Source of the DNA: Phytoseiulus persimilis | Lineage: Eukaryota > Arthropoda > Arachnida > Mesostigmata > Phytoseiidae | NCBI GenBank assembly: GCA_037576195.1 | Contig: CM075102.1 | Location: 930,001 to 994,000 of the forward strand | DNA: 64,000 nt | Direction of reading: 5' to 3' | In this document: positions 14,801-27,300 of the stretch, piece after piece | How the letters are laid out: every line of letters begins with the position of its first letter | Position numbering within the stretch: the first letter of the stretch is position 1 | The notes under the pieces: generated by a model | What the model was told of the DNA's origin: nothing | Seen by the model: the letters and a program-made list of their open reading frames with translations, nothing else | Databases searched by the model: none | Program-made: the position numbers and the translations under genes

Positions 14801-15642
14801 GGACTGACTGGCTCTTCCTCCGCAGGCAAACAGGCCTGACTACTTCCGCGGCATCGGCGCGCGCCATGCACGTCGAGCAATCAACTGACTTGGCCGTCGA
14901 GAGCCAGGTTGTCTACAAGCAGTACGTTGGATCGTGAGAGCTTCAATCAGCACCGTCACTGGTGCATTTGCTATTGTCATCATCCTATGATCACCTCAAG
15001 TTATTTCCAACTCACCTGATGGAAGTTGTTGTGCGCAGCGAAAGCGGCCTGACTGCTCACGGCTGAAAAACAGAACTTGATGGGCCTTGTGGCACTGGGC
15101 GATTGCTCGAGTTCCACAAGAGCGCAATGCATGTGTTCGTCCGACAACATTCATCCTGAGACTCGGATCACGATTTAAGATTGGGCAGCTCGCTGCTCGA
15201 AAAACGCAGGACAGCCCAGTATCCGAACAACACTATTGCTCCCTTGAAATCGTGCATTTTAAGGAGTTCCGTGGCAGGACTGCACTGGGAAATGAGCTCT
15301 GACAGCTTTTCGCGGGAATTTTACTCTGGATATAATCTGCTTCTGACGGAACTCTTCGAGTTCGGATATTCTCCACACATAAAGCCATACTCTCTTCATG
15401 CACGCCGTTGAACGACTCATGGCATACTCGTGTTGTATTAGATACATATTACAGTCGGGCCGTATCTGAGGTGTCGAAAGTGAAGATCGGAATCACGTGC
15501 TCCACGCCTCAAAGAGCACGAATCGAGGCTCATAACGTGGGAGTGAGAAAGAGTCAACAACTGGCGTTCGAATCGGTTCGAGTTGATTGGAAGCAATTGA
15601 CGTGTACTCACCAACGACGAGGGCGACGGTGAACACTCTCAT
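8824..15642 (-). CDS. Secreted CPAP1-type cuticle protein with one chitin-binding peritrophin-A (CBM14) domain
   Basis: Structural cuticle protein that binds chitin through a single CBM14 domain. Six exons with matching phases: 15612-15642, 15016-15062, 11776-11992, 10451-10605, 9247-9586, 8824-8933, giving 299 residues. Residues 1-20 are a signal peptide (MRVFTVALVV then AVSSQAAFA). Next comes a Pro/Gln/Arg-rich linker (residues 40-97), an acidic DDYDDP segment and the CBM14 domain, residues about 125-200. Its six Cys are spaced 14, 5, 10, 12 and 7 residues apart, with the hallmark GFYAD, RCQVFHVC, FNQRYFVCDWW. A long Pro-Ala repeat linker (APVPAPLPAPAPIPAPAP) and a Tyr-rich tail ending VWYYRD follow. 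Length and single domain fit the arthropod CPAP1 family. The third intron (11993-15015) is 3 kb, long for this region. A TATA box sits about 600 bp upstream. Confidence 0.93.
11993..15015 (-). other. 3-kb second intron of the cuticle-protein gene
   Basis: Bounded by a GTGAGT donor at 15015-15014 and a CAG acceptor ending at 11993. Open frames inside (for example 12520-12834 plus, 13259-13672 plus) show no domain or splice logic. No repeat or RNA gene recognised. Confidence 0.6.
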
Positions 15643-16248
15643 CGCTCGATGTTCTGTGGAAAACAGTTGAGAACGAGATAGTAGTTGCTGCGGAAGCTTA
15701 TGGGGCGCGAGCTCGCTCGGATTCCAACCACGGTGCAAACAGAAAACGTCTCTTGCAGCGAGACAGAGATTGCATTAAACCAGGACTTTGACTCTCCGAC
15801 ACGCATCCGACAGCGAGGGGCGAAAAGAGATCTGAACGAAAGCGACAAGAACCCTCTCGAGAAAGCAACGAGTACACCTCCCTTCGGAGAAGCGTGATGC
15901 ACGAGCTCAAATTCGGAAACCGCGCCGATTCGCTGGAGATACGAGCGATTCGTGGAAGAATGGTCACCAGTCTCGGAATCCCTCATCGACAGACACTTCT
16001 TCAACCACGTCCGGCTGAGGCAGAACCGCGGATGGAGCTCGCTCCACGCCTCTCGACAAGCTCCAACAATCACTTTTATCCTTCCGTGGGGAAGCACTTG
16101 CAGTCCTCGGTATCCTTTGGTTGAGCGCGGAGACGAATTCGGCGCTTACCTTAGAGTAGTAGAACGAAGAATGCCACAAAACACGACGACAACACGGTAC
16201 GCTACGGGGGTAGACCGGACAACACACAGTGGCCAAGGGGCACAAAGA

Positions 16249-16255
16249 TTTTATA
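16249..16255 (-). promoter_or_regulatory. TATA box (TATAAAA) upstream of the cuticle-protein gene
   Basis: TTTTATA on the plus strand, i.e. TATAAAA on the minus strand, 607 bases upstream of the ATG at 15642. Inducible arthropod cuticle genes commonly use TATA promoters. A start site about 30 bases downstream would give a leader of roughly 580 bases, possibly with an intron. Confidence 0.4.
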
Positions 16256-17213
16256 GCACAACACTGATGGGAAGAGTGAGGCTGAAGCTGGAGGGATGCG
16301 CTGAAGAGCGAGGGATGCCACCGGTCGACAGAAAGAAGTCGGCGCGGTGCCGCAGCGCGAACGGAACACACCGACTCCGCGGCCAGTCCGCCATGGGATC
16401 CACTCATTCGGTTGATTCAAATCGTCGACACCAAGTACGATGAAGCAGTACAGTTTTTATGGTTATCACGAAGGGAAAAACAATTAGCCCAGAAGAAAAA
16501 AGAACTTGAAACTCTTTCGTCACGAAGGGTCGTACGAAGCGGGATGTGGGAGCACACGGGGGAAATTCGAGTCCTGCTACAATTGCACAATGACGCGCTC
16601 GAGGCAATATTTGGATTAGCTCGGAATCAAGGAGCCCTTAGCTCCTCGAATGGGCTGGGAGCTGGGATCTGAAATAGATTTGAAAGAGTTCGAGTTCAGT
16701 ATCCGCGGTGAGTGTGGTGATCCAATTTCCCGTATTCAGCTGTCATCTTCCGAGCAACTCTTCATTGCACGCGGAACCTGTCATTCTCGCGGAAATCATG
16801 CAGCTCTCGAAAACTCTTTTATTAGACGGCGGTGCTTCGTGATCGTCTTGTGGATGCCTCTCTAGAATCACCTCTCCAACTCTCCAGGTGCCAACTCTTA
16901 GAAACAGGCAGGAAATAGAGGACAGACTTCGATATCACGATTACCACGACAAGGCAAAGAGTCAAAAGTGTCCCGAAACATGCTGTCGGAACGGATGGTA
17001 ATCGAAAATCGGTAGAGAAGCGTCAAAACTACCAAACTAACGACTCTGTAAATATTCAATGCCGACTGAATGATCCCAAGCATGCATAGGATGGATGGTG
17101 AGCAAACTCAGGAGCATTTTCTGTGAAAGCATTCTTTCGACGCCTGCGCTCGAAGCTATTTGCAGAAGAGTGAGCGGGACAAACGTGAGCGTACTTCTGA
17201 ATATAATTGCTGG

Positions 17214-17231
17214 TGTCTGTCTGTCTGTCTG
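17214..17231. repeat. (GTCT)n microsatellite
   Basis: Four tandem TGTC/GTCT units in gene-free DNA. Confidence 0.8.
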
Positions 17232-17889
17232 CGGATGTGTGTAGCGGGCTAAGAAGAATGGATTGTTGATGGATAGTTGCGCCGTCGAGTGATGCGCGCT
17301 GTGTGGGGACAGAGCTCCGTGACGTTGGAAAAGTTCGATGAAAAGCGATGTTTCAATAAGATCGGATTCACCTTTGTCATTTTCGGGCTGACGCAGGCTC
17401 AGTGTCACAACCTCACGTCCCGCCGCTCTTCTAGATGCCGATTCTACGACAGGGAAAGAGCCGATTGAACGCTCGCTATCGGCGACACTAAATTATAGCA
17501 TCGAACAGAACATTCGGACGCTCAGGAGATGGACGAGTCAGAAGGTCGACCCCGTCGATCGCTGGACAGGGAACCAGTCTTGAGTCAGTCTTCCCGCTGA
17601 TTGTGCGGTGGTGTCGACGGCGGCGGCGATGGCGGCGGCGGTGACTTGCTTCGACCCTGAGGAAACCGAATTCGCAAAATCTTCTCGTATCTGAACGATA
17701 CAGGAATTGTCCGAAGCGATTCTCTGGAAGATTCCGGCAAAACTTCGAGAACTTCCCATTCAGGATCGATGACTGAACGATGAATTCAAGGGAAATAGAT
17801 GTGGAAAATCCAACCCAGCTTGCCCACGGATATCAATAACCACGACTCGTCAAAACGAGAGACGTTTGCAACATTCGCCCCTGATCCCG

Positions 17890-18110
17890 TTAGTGCATGG
17901 CGAAAAGATGCCTCTGAATTTCATCGGATTCAAACGGTATTTTGATGTCGTTAAGGTTGTCCATCTGTTCCTTCAACGACGACAACAAAATCAACAACAG
18001 TTGTTGGTTTGACGAGGTATCGAGCCACGGGGAGCCCCGAAACGTCGACGACGTGATCAGACGAGATGCCCATGTCCATTTGGGTGTTTCGTCTGCTCAG
18101 CGAATATGTG
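17890..18110 (-). other. Possible C-terminal coding exon, product not recognised
   Basis: Minus-strand frame open from about 18110 to a TAA at 17892-17890. The last 40 codons read like an amphipathic helix followed by a polar tail: LSSLKEQMDNLNDIK then PFESDEIQRHLFAMH. No upstream exon could be linked, so this may be chance. Confidence 0.2.
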
Positions 18111-20922
18111 CAATCCGGTCCCATGCTCATTGTGAGCCAGCCCACGTGGAGAGCTCATGTGGTTAAAACCAGGCGTAAGCTCCGACCCACCGTTATCCGA
18201 TAGAGCTACATATGAGCCACGCCGAACAGGTACTCAACGGACGCGAACGCGTTTGTCAAAGTTCATTTTTCTCTAGCAGTATCATCGGTCGATCGATTCC
18301 AACGCAAAACATCGGGTGTTCGCGCCAGGGCAAACAACGTCCACGAGGGAGTATCTGAGAAAGCATCTGGCTGAGACTTTGTTGCGTAGGCAGGGCTCAG
18401 GGGCTTTTCACAGATATTCTCGTCGCGCCTCGGCATGGGGTCAGTTAATTCCAGTTACGATGGCATGACTCATCCGCCCGCCGCTAGATCCCGCTCAAAC
18501 GTGCGCTTCGTGTTTGAACTGTGAATCGAAGAGGGATTATTGCCCTAAACGCCGAAGATGCCGGAACCTCAACAAAAGGCATTCTCTCGGGGCGTCTCTC
18601 TCTCGTAGCTGGCCAACGTCGAAAACTAACTGCGTCATGACCTAAGACATTAATTTTCAACCGGAAAAACAAACTTCACTCCATGCGGAATCCAGTCGCA
18701 TGCGGCACTGAATGCTATCTACCGATCGTAGCGGCCGACGATTAGAGTTCACTTCAGTCACACATCCTAAAACGCCATATGGTGCGCAATCAGCCTATTC
18801 CGAGCTCAGGGCTCCAAGTGTCACACGCTACACGACGATCAAGACTTCAGACCCTGCGAATCGTGGCCAAAAAATGTTTCTTCACTACGGGGCACTGCTT
18901 TGTGGGCTGATATACTACCGGAGGCATGACGAAGACTTAATTGAAGCAATATAATGGCTGTGGTTGTCCCTAGATAAGCGGGCTTTCGGGGTAGGCCCTC
19001 GGAACGGGAATGAAAAGTAGATGCTAATAAAGCGTACTTCGCAAGGCGAACTTGCGATCAAACTGAGAGCCCCGTGGGAGATGGAACCCAGCGCAGAGAG
19101 ACCCCCTCGTCTCGATCTCAAGATTATTCGAGGTCGCGCTTCAGAGAACCAATAAATTGTTTGAACTGATCAGATGAGTCTTTTCCAGATGAGTAGCGAG
19201 TGGACAATGGAGATCGAAGAACGTTCGGTTGCTGATGCTTGATCGAATACGCGCCGGAATCTGGATTGACTACAAATACTTCGAAAGGGGAACTTTCGAT
19301 GTTGTTCAGGGGCCAGCTACGACGAGCCGCGTGGTCCTTGCCAAGTTTTGAACCAACACCTCCAATGGTGAGTTCCAACGCTAAAAACGAGCCAAAAACG
19401 AAGACGCTCGCTCCAGAACGGGTTCACGGGCTGACATGATGGCCATTTACTCAGCCATCAGAGTAAAATATCACTGTATTTCTTTCGCGTTTTTCAGCTC
19501 TTGCGACAAATCCTGAACGCGCTTTATATTAGTTTAGCTTAATGATAGCTTGAGCTCTACTCCGAAGATCATCGGAAGCTACCCGAACGACACGAAGAAT
19601 ACTTAGCTTGATAAATCAAGCCGGTGTCGCAAATTCCGTCGAAGTGTAGCTTTTGTCGCTAACATCCGCTCAGCCTTGACCTCCTGCTGATCCCTGTCGG
19701 TCACAACGAGACAGATTCGGTAGTAACTGTGAAAACATGACATATTTTTGCTCCGCCTCTTCATATCATTCATACACGCCGAGCGCGAGGTGTATCTACG
19801 TCGGAGCAGATGCTATAAGGGGCGCGTAGTATTGAGGAATCTAGATGTCGGAAGTCATCTGCGGTGAAAGCATCTCGTCTTTTCGGAGCGTGCCGCTCGC
19901 AGCCCCAGCGTACTCTGGGAAGATCCGGGAACCTTTCACTTTCTTTCGTCCGTATCCAGTTGTTGCTCATATCTGTCGCATGTGACAGCAGGTCCATGCC
20001 GGAAAGGGAGAAAAAACTGTTGGAGAGGAACTGACCTTAGGTGACAATGAGTAAGGAGAGTTTTTCCGATGGGAAATTACTTGAAAGGAGTCTCCAGGTG
20101 CGGAACCGCAACGGTATGCAAACTTCATGGCCAGAATTATTGGATGCGTGCTTCGTGATGAACTACATCTGCTCGCAGGATTCTTCGGTGGCATCCCCCG
20201 AAATCCCGCCCTACGAACCGCGATTGATTTCGCTCCTTCGATTCGAATCGAATCTTAAACCAGCACATATTCGCCACAGGCAGTTTGGAAACCCCCCTAT
20301 GTATCATGAGGAGTTTTACGGAGCTCCTCCGCGAACGAATTTCCGAACCATCGACGAGATCCGGTTCTCGTGCTCAATCAACGATCTCGTAAATATGGAG
20401 GGCGAAGCTTTTCCTCCTCCCAAACTAGAGATATCTGGCGGTAATCACATACCCTTGTTTGCCCCATGTTTTCATTCGCCACTGACCATAAAAGGCGAAT
20501 ACTCGAAACTCCGACCAATATTTCCTCTCGCTCGATCAGCGGTGAGTCAATACGATGGAGAGAGCTGCCATCAGGAATCATGTTATCACTGTTGAAATAA
20601 GGAACAGTATGAGCGATTCACATCGTTTCCGTGTGATTGCGACAGCGGTGCGGCTGTGCCGAGTTGAGAGGGATAGTTTCGATTCTCAACCGAATCGAAA
20701 CCGCGCGCAGGACACTTCCTCTATCAGCTTCCTGGCGAATCTTAGCTCATCAATACCTTGGCTGAGCAACCCAACAACTGCGCTGAAACGGAAGAACGGA
20801 AGAAAAACTACAGAAAAGAAGAGAACTTCGATGAGGCAGTTCAGCGCCTTCCACCGAGAACAATTTATTTTTGTGCCGCGGAAAAACTCCCAATAATGAG
20901 TGCCTTTTACATAATACGAGCC

Positions 20923-20932
20923 GGGGGGGGGG
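20923..20932. repeat. Poly-G run (10)
   Basis: Uninterrupted run of ten G on the plus strand, in gene-free DNA. Confidence 0.8.
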
Positions 20933-21390
20933 AAACAGCTGATCACTCACAGCAAACAACTTCTGGGCATCAGTGGAATTCCAGGGTGCATTGCGTCCTA
21001 AGGTCATTGTTATTTAATGGCACCGCGAATTCCGTTTCCAAAATCAGCTTTTTTTCTGTGTATTTTTTACATCTTCTTTTGATTCCCTGTCCCAATGAAA
21101 TGAATCTCCTCTCGATGCTTACAATCGCACTCCGGTGCTCGCTATGATCATATTCGTTCTCCTGTGTTTTGCAAGAATGAAACCTCCCAAAATCTCATTG
21201 AATAAGCGATGGCATAGCCATTCCTCACAATCCCAATTCGTCGGACTAGAGCTTCTGCAATTTAGCCGCGATTCTTGAGATACCCGGTTTGAAGGGTTGA
21301 TGCGCAGGACAGCCCGACGACGGAAGTTGAGACTGTATCTATATTCTGAGGGTCTATTGTTCTCTCTTCACGAGAGCGCTTCGGAAGGGT

Positions 21391-21402
21391 GGGGGGGGGG
21401 GG
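21391..21402. repeat. Poly-G run (12)
   Basis: Uninterrupted run of twelve G preceded by GGGT, in gene-free DNA. Confidence 0.85.
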
Positions 21403-24311
21403 CACTGTAAATAAGTTCAGGCCGGAGTTTCCGCACGCTCACATGTACGGCACTGTTCCGAGAAACGAACAATCTCTCGGGGCACAGTTCCTGATGGCGC
21501 TCCTTTCGGAGGCGGGATCATCCACGTATAACCACTTGGCCCATTTGGCAAAGATGGAACGATGAAAAAAAAGGAGTTTTCCTCCGACATGGTCCTGATA
21601 ACCTGGTCTAGAGGAATTCATTTCATTGGAGTAGGGGGCTCCGACACACGGTGGTAGCGAATGAGAAGTTGCACGTTCATCCTCTCGGAGCCGACAGCTC
21701 CGGCCGACAAGTACATGTGTCATTTTTTTGTGCTGCTTGTGCTTAGAGGGTAGTGTTCACTTATCGACTTTAGGATCGGTCGGCTCCTGCAGTTCGACCC
21801 TTGAACTTGGAGCCATGCCGAGCGTGAATACGGCTACTTCCATATCGCTGCTCGGAAACCTTCTCCAAATCGAAGAATTTGGACCAATCGTTCCCTCAGT
21901 ATGAATACCTGTCTGACGCGCCTTCCTCTCGCGGCTAGATCTCAGATTTATTGTGTCCCTCGACTCGAGGGTCCAGTATGAGTTACGCCATCACCGTCTC
22001 ACAATTTCAGGCGCTCGAATGAGAATCATGCAGATCGATAGGATTTCTGGAATCCCATTTTTCAGTATGAAGAGGCAGCCCTCCGACTGGTCTTTCTTAC
22101 CGAGCCATCGATATGACTTACGCGTTAATGGGGCTCAGTGGTTTCAAGAACGATAGCGGCCAGGAACGTGATTGACTGTCGATCGTTAGTTTTCGGATCT
22201 GGTCAGGAAGTCCGCTCGTTTCTGCCAAGTTCGGCATGCCCCCCGAGACCAAACTTCAGGTGCATCGTTCGCCCTCTGACCGAAACGGCAGAAAGAAGCC
22301 ACCACATCCGCGCACATCTCTCTGCGCCGCTGGCAGCTTCCACAGGTAGATCTCTGCGCGGAATCCGCGAGCTTGATAGAAGTTTGTTTTGAAAAACGAT
22401 CTCAATTACGAAAGCCGCCTTGAACAGCAAACCAGTCTGTTGCAAGAAGTCGGAAGCAGCTGCCAGCGGGTGACCATTGGTTCAAACATCAGAATCTTGC
22501 GTTCGACAGGATTTCGGGAAAATATGCCAGGAATCCTCGGAATGGTGCGCCGATCGACTAGCCAAATGATGACATCCCTTGGGATGTATGGGAGATGTCC
22601 TGCTAATAGTCGCCCGATTCTCGGTGATGAACGACTACGATGAACAACGTAGCTCGTGGTTTTCGACCAGCAGTGTGGAGGTATGTCACGCGACGCTGGA
22701 GCGCCGCAAGAGACATCTTGATTCATGTGCACACTGCCGGCGGGGGCCGGAGCTGAGCACTCCCGTCTTGATGTGTTCTGTTCGTCGCGTACGCCTCGCG
22801 CGCCCCGATTCCCTCCACAATGTGACTCGAACCTGGCGGCGGTTGACACCTATGTATAATGGATCGCACGTTGCCCAAACGGCGGCCGCAGTAACATACA
22901 CCGCAGCCGAGCACGGTGGGGAGTCGACTGAATGCTATGTAGAACATCCCAAAAAGTATGCTCGGCATGAAAATATCACACCATTATTAATGGAATAGTT
23001 CACGAATTACACGGATCGGAGTTATGACGTTAGTCATCATCAGGCTCAGGGCGATTTCGGCCCTTCAATTTTCCGCGTGTGCTTCGACGCAACTCAGATG
23101 GCGGCAGGTCACAGTTTCGAAGAGGCGCGGGGAAACATAAGATTCCCAAAGTCTACGTCTCTTCGACTACAAAGGAAATGAGAGTTATCCGCTTTGATTG
23201 AGTGAGCACATCTCTATCATATAAGAGCCACTCCAGCGTCAGATGCGCAGTCGGTCCTTGGGTTTCGACGCTGAATTCGGAAGTGTTCAACGCTCGATCC
23301 GTTCGCGAATTGTTGATATCCACTTGATCGTGACCGGCTTCTCGAGAGGTGAATTTTCCTAATAATCTTCAAATGGGAAACCCTCGAGAACTCAGCGGGT
23401 AGACTTTGTGATTCGATAAATGCCAAACGCTCGTTCATCAATGCGTCTGAGCGGCGATGTATTTGCCTACACTTCCTCGCGCGACTCGAATTCGCCCAAG
23501 AACTGAGAGGACCGTATGTACTCTCCTCGAGAAATATCGGTCGAAATCTGAGCTGTTCCGCGATTTATATTTCCTCTTGAGGACGCGGCTTGAGAGACCG
23601 AGTCGGAGTTCAAACAGCGCCCATGGTTCGGCTCAGAATCACTCTGGGGCGTCTCGTGCGAAACGATCGCCAACTCGCATGATTGCCAGATCCTTCATCC
23701 GAGCCTTTCCTGCAAGAGACCACCTCATGAAAATTCTGTCGCTCCCTTTCACTCTTATAGTAATCGTACAGCCAACAGAACGCAAGAGTGTCAGGTTCAG
23801 TTCATGAAACCGTGTAGGTAGACAGTGTGTGGGTAGAGATAAAGCGCCCTCTGGATCCTTTGACATGGCGGAATCGGCGAGGCGGGCAGTTGGAGATCGT
23901 AGACAGGCTTCATCGTCGTCTCCCTGGATCTGTCGCGAAGGATCGACGAGACCAAGTTCTATGGAATCTGGAGTCTTCACTACGCCTTGATCAGCATTAT
24001 CCATCGACATATCCGCCTATGAATGCAATTCACAGGCACCTCACGTGACGAGAAGAAGCGTGCCGAAGGCTCCGCAATGAAACACGTTCATCGTTGGGTG
24101 ACCTGAACGCATGTCGTATCTCATCAACCCTAAACTCTCAACCTCTTGATGGTTGCGGGAACTGGACGCAGAAGCGACTGCCGATCAATTGTAGTTCATC
24201 TTCAAGACGATGTTCGGATGCAGCTGAAGATGTCGGCTGAGCGCGACGAAGTTCTGAGACCGCGTTCTCGGCTCCATGTGGACACTTGTGTTTTGCTTCC
24301 TATCTCCGTGG

Positions 24312-24327
24312 GAGAGAGAGAGAGAGA
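24312..24327. repeat. (GA)n microsatellite
   Basis: Eight GA units, in gene-free DNA. Confidence 0.85.
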
Positions 24328-27300
24328 TCCGTTGACCACCAAGCTGATGTGAGCGGTTAGAACCCTCCGATGTCGCTCTTAACGCCCGCCTGACAAAGCT
24401 GCATCAGAACCCCTGGTACCGGCGAGAGAGAAGTAGTGATCCGTTCAAATGCGAATTCAAAGGGCTCAATAAGGGGAGATTTGTCGATAGCATCGCCGCA
24501 GCGTATTCCGGCGGCGCTTCGAGCGTTGCAGAGGAAGAAGACTATCCATCCAGCCATGAGTTTAACGGAGCCTTATGATATTAATTGTGCAAATCAATAT
24601 CGCGAACCTTTGGCGAATTTCACGTGAAATGACTTACGATGTGCAGAGCAACGGGACGCAGCTAGAGATATATACTCTTCACCATCGTCAATTGATTTAC
24701 GAGCATTGAATTGCAAGGACGGACAATCGATGCGATGATCTGGTGATTTATTTCAAACGTTATTTATAACGTCAGCAGATCGGTGGAAACTTTTGAATCA
24801 GTGGCGAAAAACGCTCCTTTGATGCGGCGCGGTGCGAACATTCCACGTGTTTCTGTCAAAGTTTTACGACACTCGGATTACGAAATCGATCGTGAAATTG
24901 AGAAAGTGTCTTGAGCGTCGCATTTTGCGGTGTGAACGCCCATTCTTCTCAGAAGTCACGTGTTGTGGTATTCGCAAGCACAAAAGAGTGCCAGCACTTG
25001 TTCGTAATCCCAGTAGAGCATGTAAGATTCTAGTTGATACTCTGTACGGCTCGATGTGATTGACTGCTCCTTAAACCTTTGAGTGATTACGTTGCATCAG
25101 CAGCGCTCCTTCGAATCCTCGCTATGACTCCGATGCGATCCGCGTTCCGTTTTTGGAAAGTCTGCGTAGGGACGTCGTCGCAGAAATGATCGGTTTTCGC
25201 GGAGGAAATTCTTGGATGGATAGGCTCTTTCCTCGAGATCTCGGATGTTGCTCCCCTCGTGGCCGGAGCAGACCGATATTGGGAAATCCTGCATTCGAGC
25301 AATGTGTCGTAGTAGACCCGGTTCCGAATTTCGGCACTCCAGCTCGATCGTTTCAGTCATTTTTCGACTGGAGGGAGCGAGCCCAGCCTCGTCTTCTCAC
25401 GTGGTCGAAGTGGGAGACGAGAGCCTTCTCAGGCACAATGGTATCTCGTTCTGCTCTCAAACAGAGCCAGAAGGCAGAAGTAGCCACGAACCCTGAAATA
25501 ATTAATCTAGACATGGCGAAATGGTAATGAGACGCGCCAGGACGACGAGCCATTCCCTCTCATGCTATAACTTTCCCCGCATTGATGTTGTTGGCCACAC
25601 TGAACGGGAAGCCCCGACGGATGTTTGGCAACCCCAAGGTGAACCGGTCAACGGCGGCGACGACGACGACGCAGTTATCGATCAGACCGGCTCTGCATAG
25701 CTCTGACGCCGCACAGCTTTACCGTGATCGATAAGTTAACTATTCGCTGGACTGTTTTCTTTTCACCCCCAATGGAACGGGGATATGTGATTCACCGACG
25801 AGCTGCGTTCCGAGTTCTGTTCTCGCAAGGCTGAGACGGGCATTTTTCACCGCCGCTGATATCGTCCGGCCATCTCGTGCGTCTTGTTCAGCCTGAGCGA
25901 CGGGTCGAAGGTTCGAAGGCTCGTTTGAGTTGAAAATGACGAACCGATCGCAAAACGGGATCGCGGTCTTCATTATGTACTTCCGGCTCTCATTTGAATC
26001 AATGCCGCGAACTCCTTGAGGTTCGCGTGTGATAATGGCGATCAGCTCATGAATATTCATGGAGCATCACCGGTACGCTATGAAAGATCTCCACCGACTC
26101 CACTCAGCAGCTCCCGCCCGGTCTTCGGGAAACACCAAATAGTTCTCTGAAAGGTTCCGGTGGGATCATTTCGCCGTGTTGAACTTGCGCGAGATTCCCT
26201 CGAGATTCTCGTAGCCTCTTCGGGGCGTTATCCAGCCTCCCAAATGTTCTCGTCAAACGAATGCCGGATTCGATTGTTCAGAAATCCTTGAAAGTTTCAG
26301 AGACAACGAATATTCCCGCCTTCGGATGAATTTCTTGGGAAAAACCTGTTTTTGGGACATTCTCATCGTATACATCAGTGTGTTTGGAAACAACTGCATG
26401 GAAATAAAAAGTGGATAAAAACATGGATGTGTACCACGGGTGAGTTTTTGAGTCTTCCGCACGGTAGCAAAGTTCACGTCGTTAAGTTTGAGCCGGGGAC
26501 GACACGATGGGTGACTTCCGTATTCAAACAGTGTGAACAAGCGAGGATAGTCACCAACTATTTGAGAAATTTCGCTCTTGCACCACTCGAGCGTTTTCTT
26601 CTTCAATCATGTAAGCAGTGAACTCGACCTGCCAGAATCCTTGATGGTGCTGTGTTCCTGGCCATCATACAGCTCTGATGAGACTCCAGTGAGCGTTCCC
26701 AACGCAGTGATTCGGACCCCGGTTTGAATACCCACAGAAATGTCTGACGATTTCCCCGCGAATTGACAGACTAAAATTCGTGTTCATTATCCATTCTCGC
26801 TCCGGCAGGCAATGAGGCTAATGTGGTTTTCATGAGCCAGAAATGCAAGGGTGCAAGTATGATCCAGGTGCAAGTATGATTGTGTCGAAGTCAATTCCCT
26901 CACACCTAACTTTCTCATTTTGAGCTGTCTTTCGTCTTTCACTCATTATTGAACAATCGGAATCCATCAACACACTGGTTGTCCCTCTACATACTTCGGA
27001 AATCGGTGTCTGCCCCAATTTTCCGCGGCAGTCCGACATCTATCCACTCGAGTCCACCAGGACGCCCTTGGAGGAGGAGCTCTCATCCTAGTCCACTCAA
27101 GGGCCGTCCTTCCGTGACGGAAAGTGCTGAACTGGGTCAAAGGAGTGCCCCTCCAGAAGAGAGTACCGTGCCACCGTGTATATTCCGGAGCGACGGAATG
27201 GACGGAGGATAGCTCTTGCGGTAGAACGAACTTTAGAGCTTCCCTTATCAAGGAATGCGAGCGCTCGTTTCGTGTCCATACTTGCTTGAGAGGTTGCTGA

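Noticed and set aside
20041-20595. 184-codon plus-strand ORF
   Set aside because: Longest ORF in the gene-poor stretch, but no domain, signal peptide or intron logic; composition fits chance in roughly 50% GC DNA.
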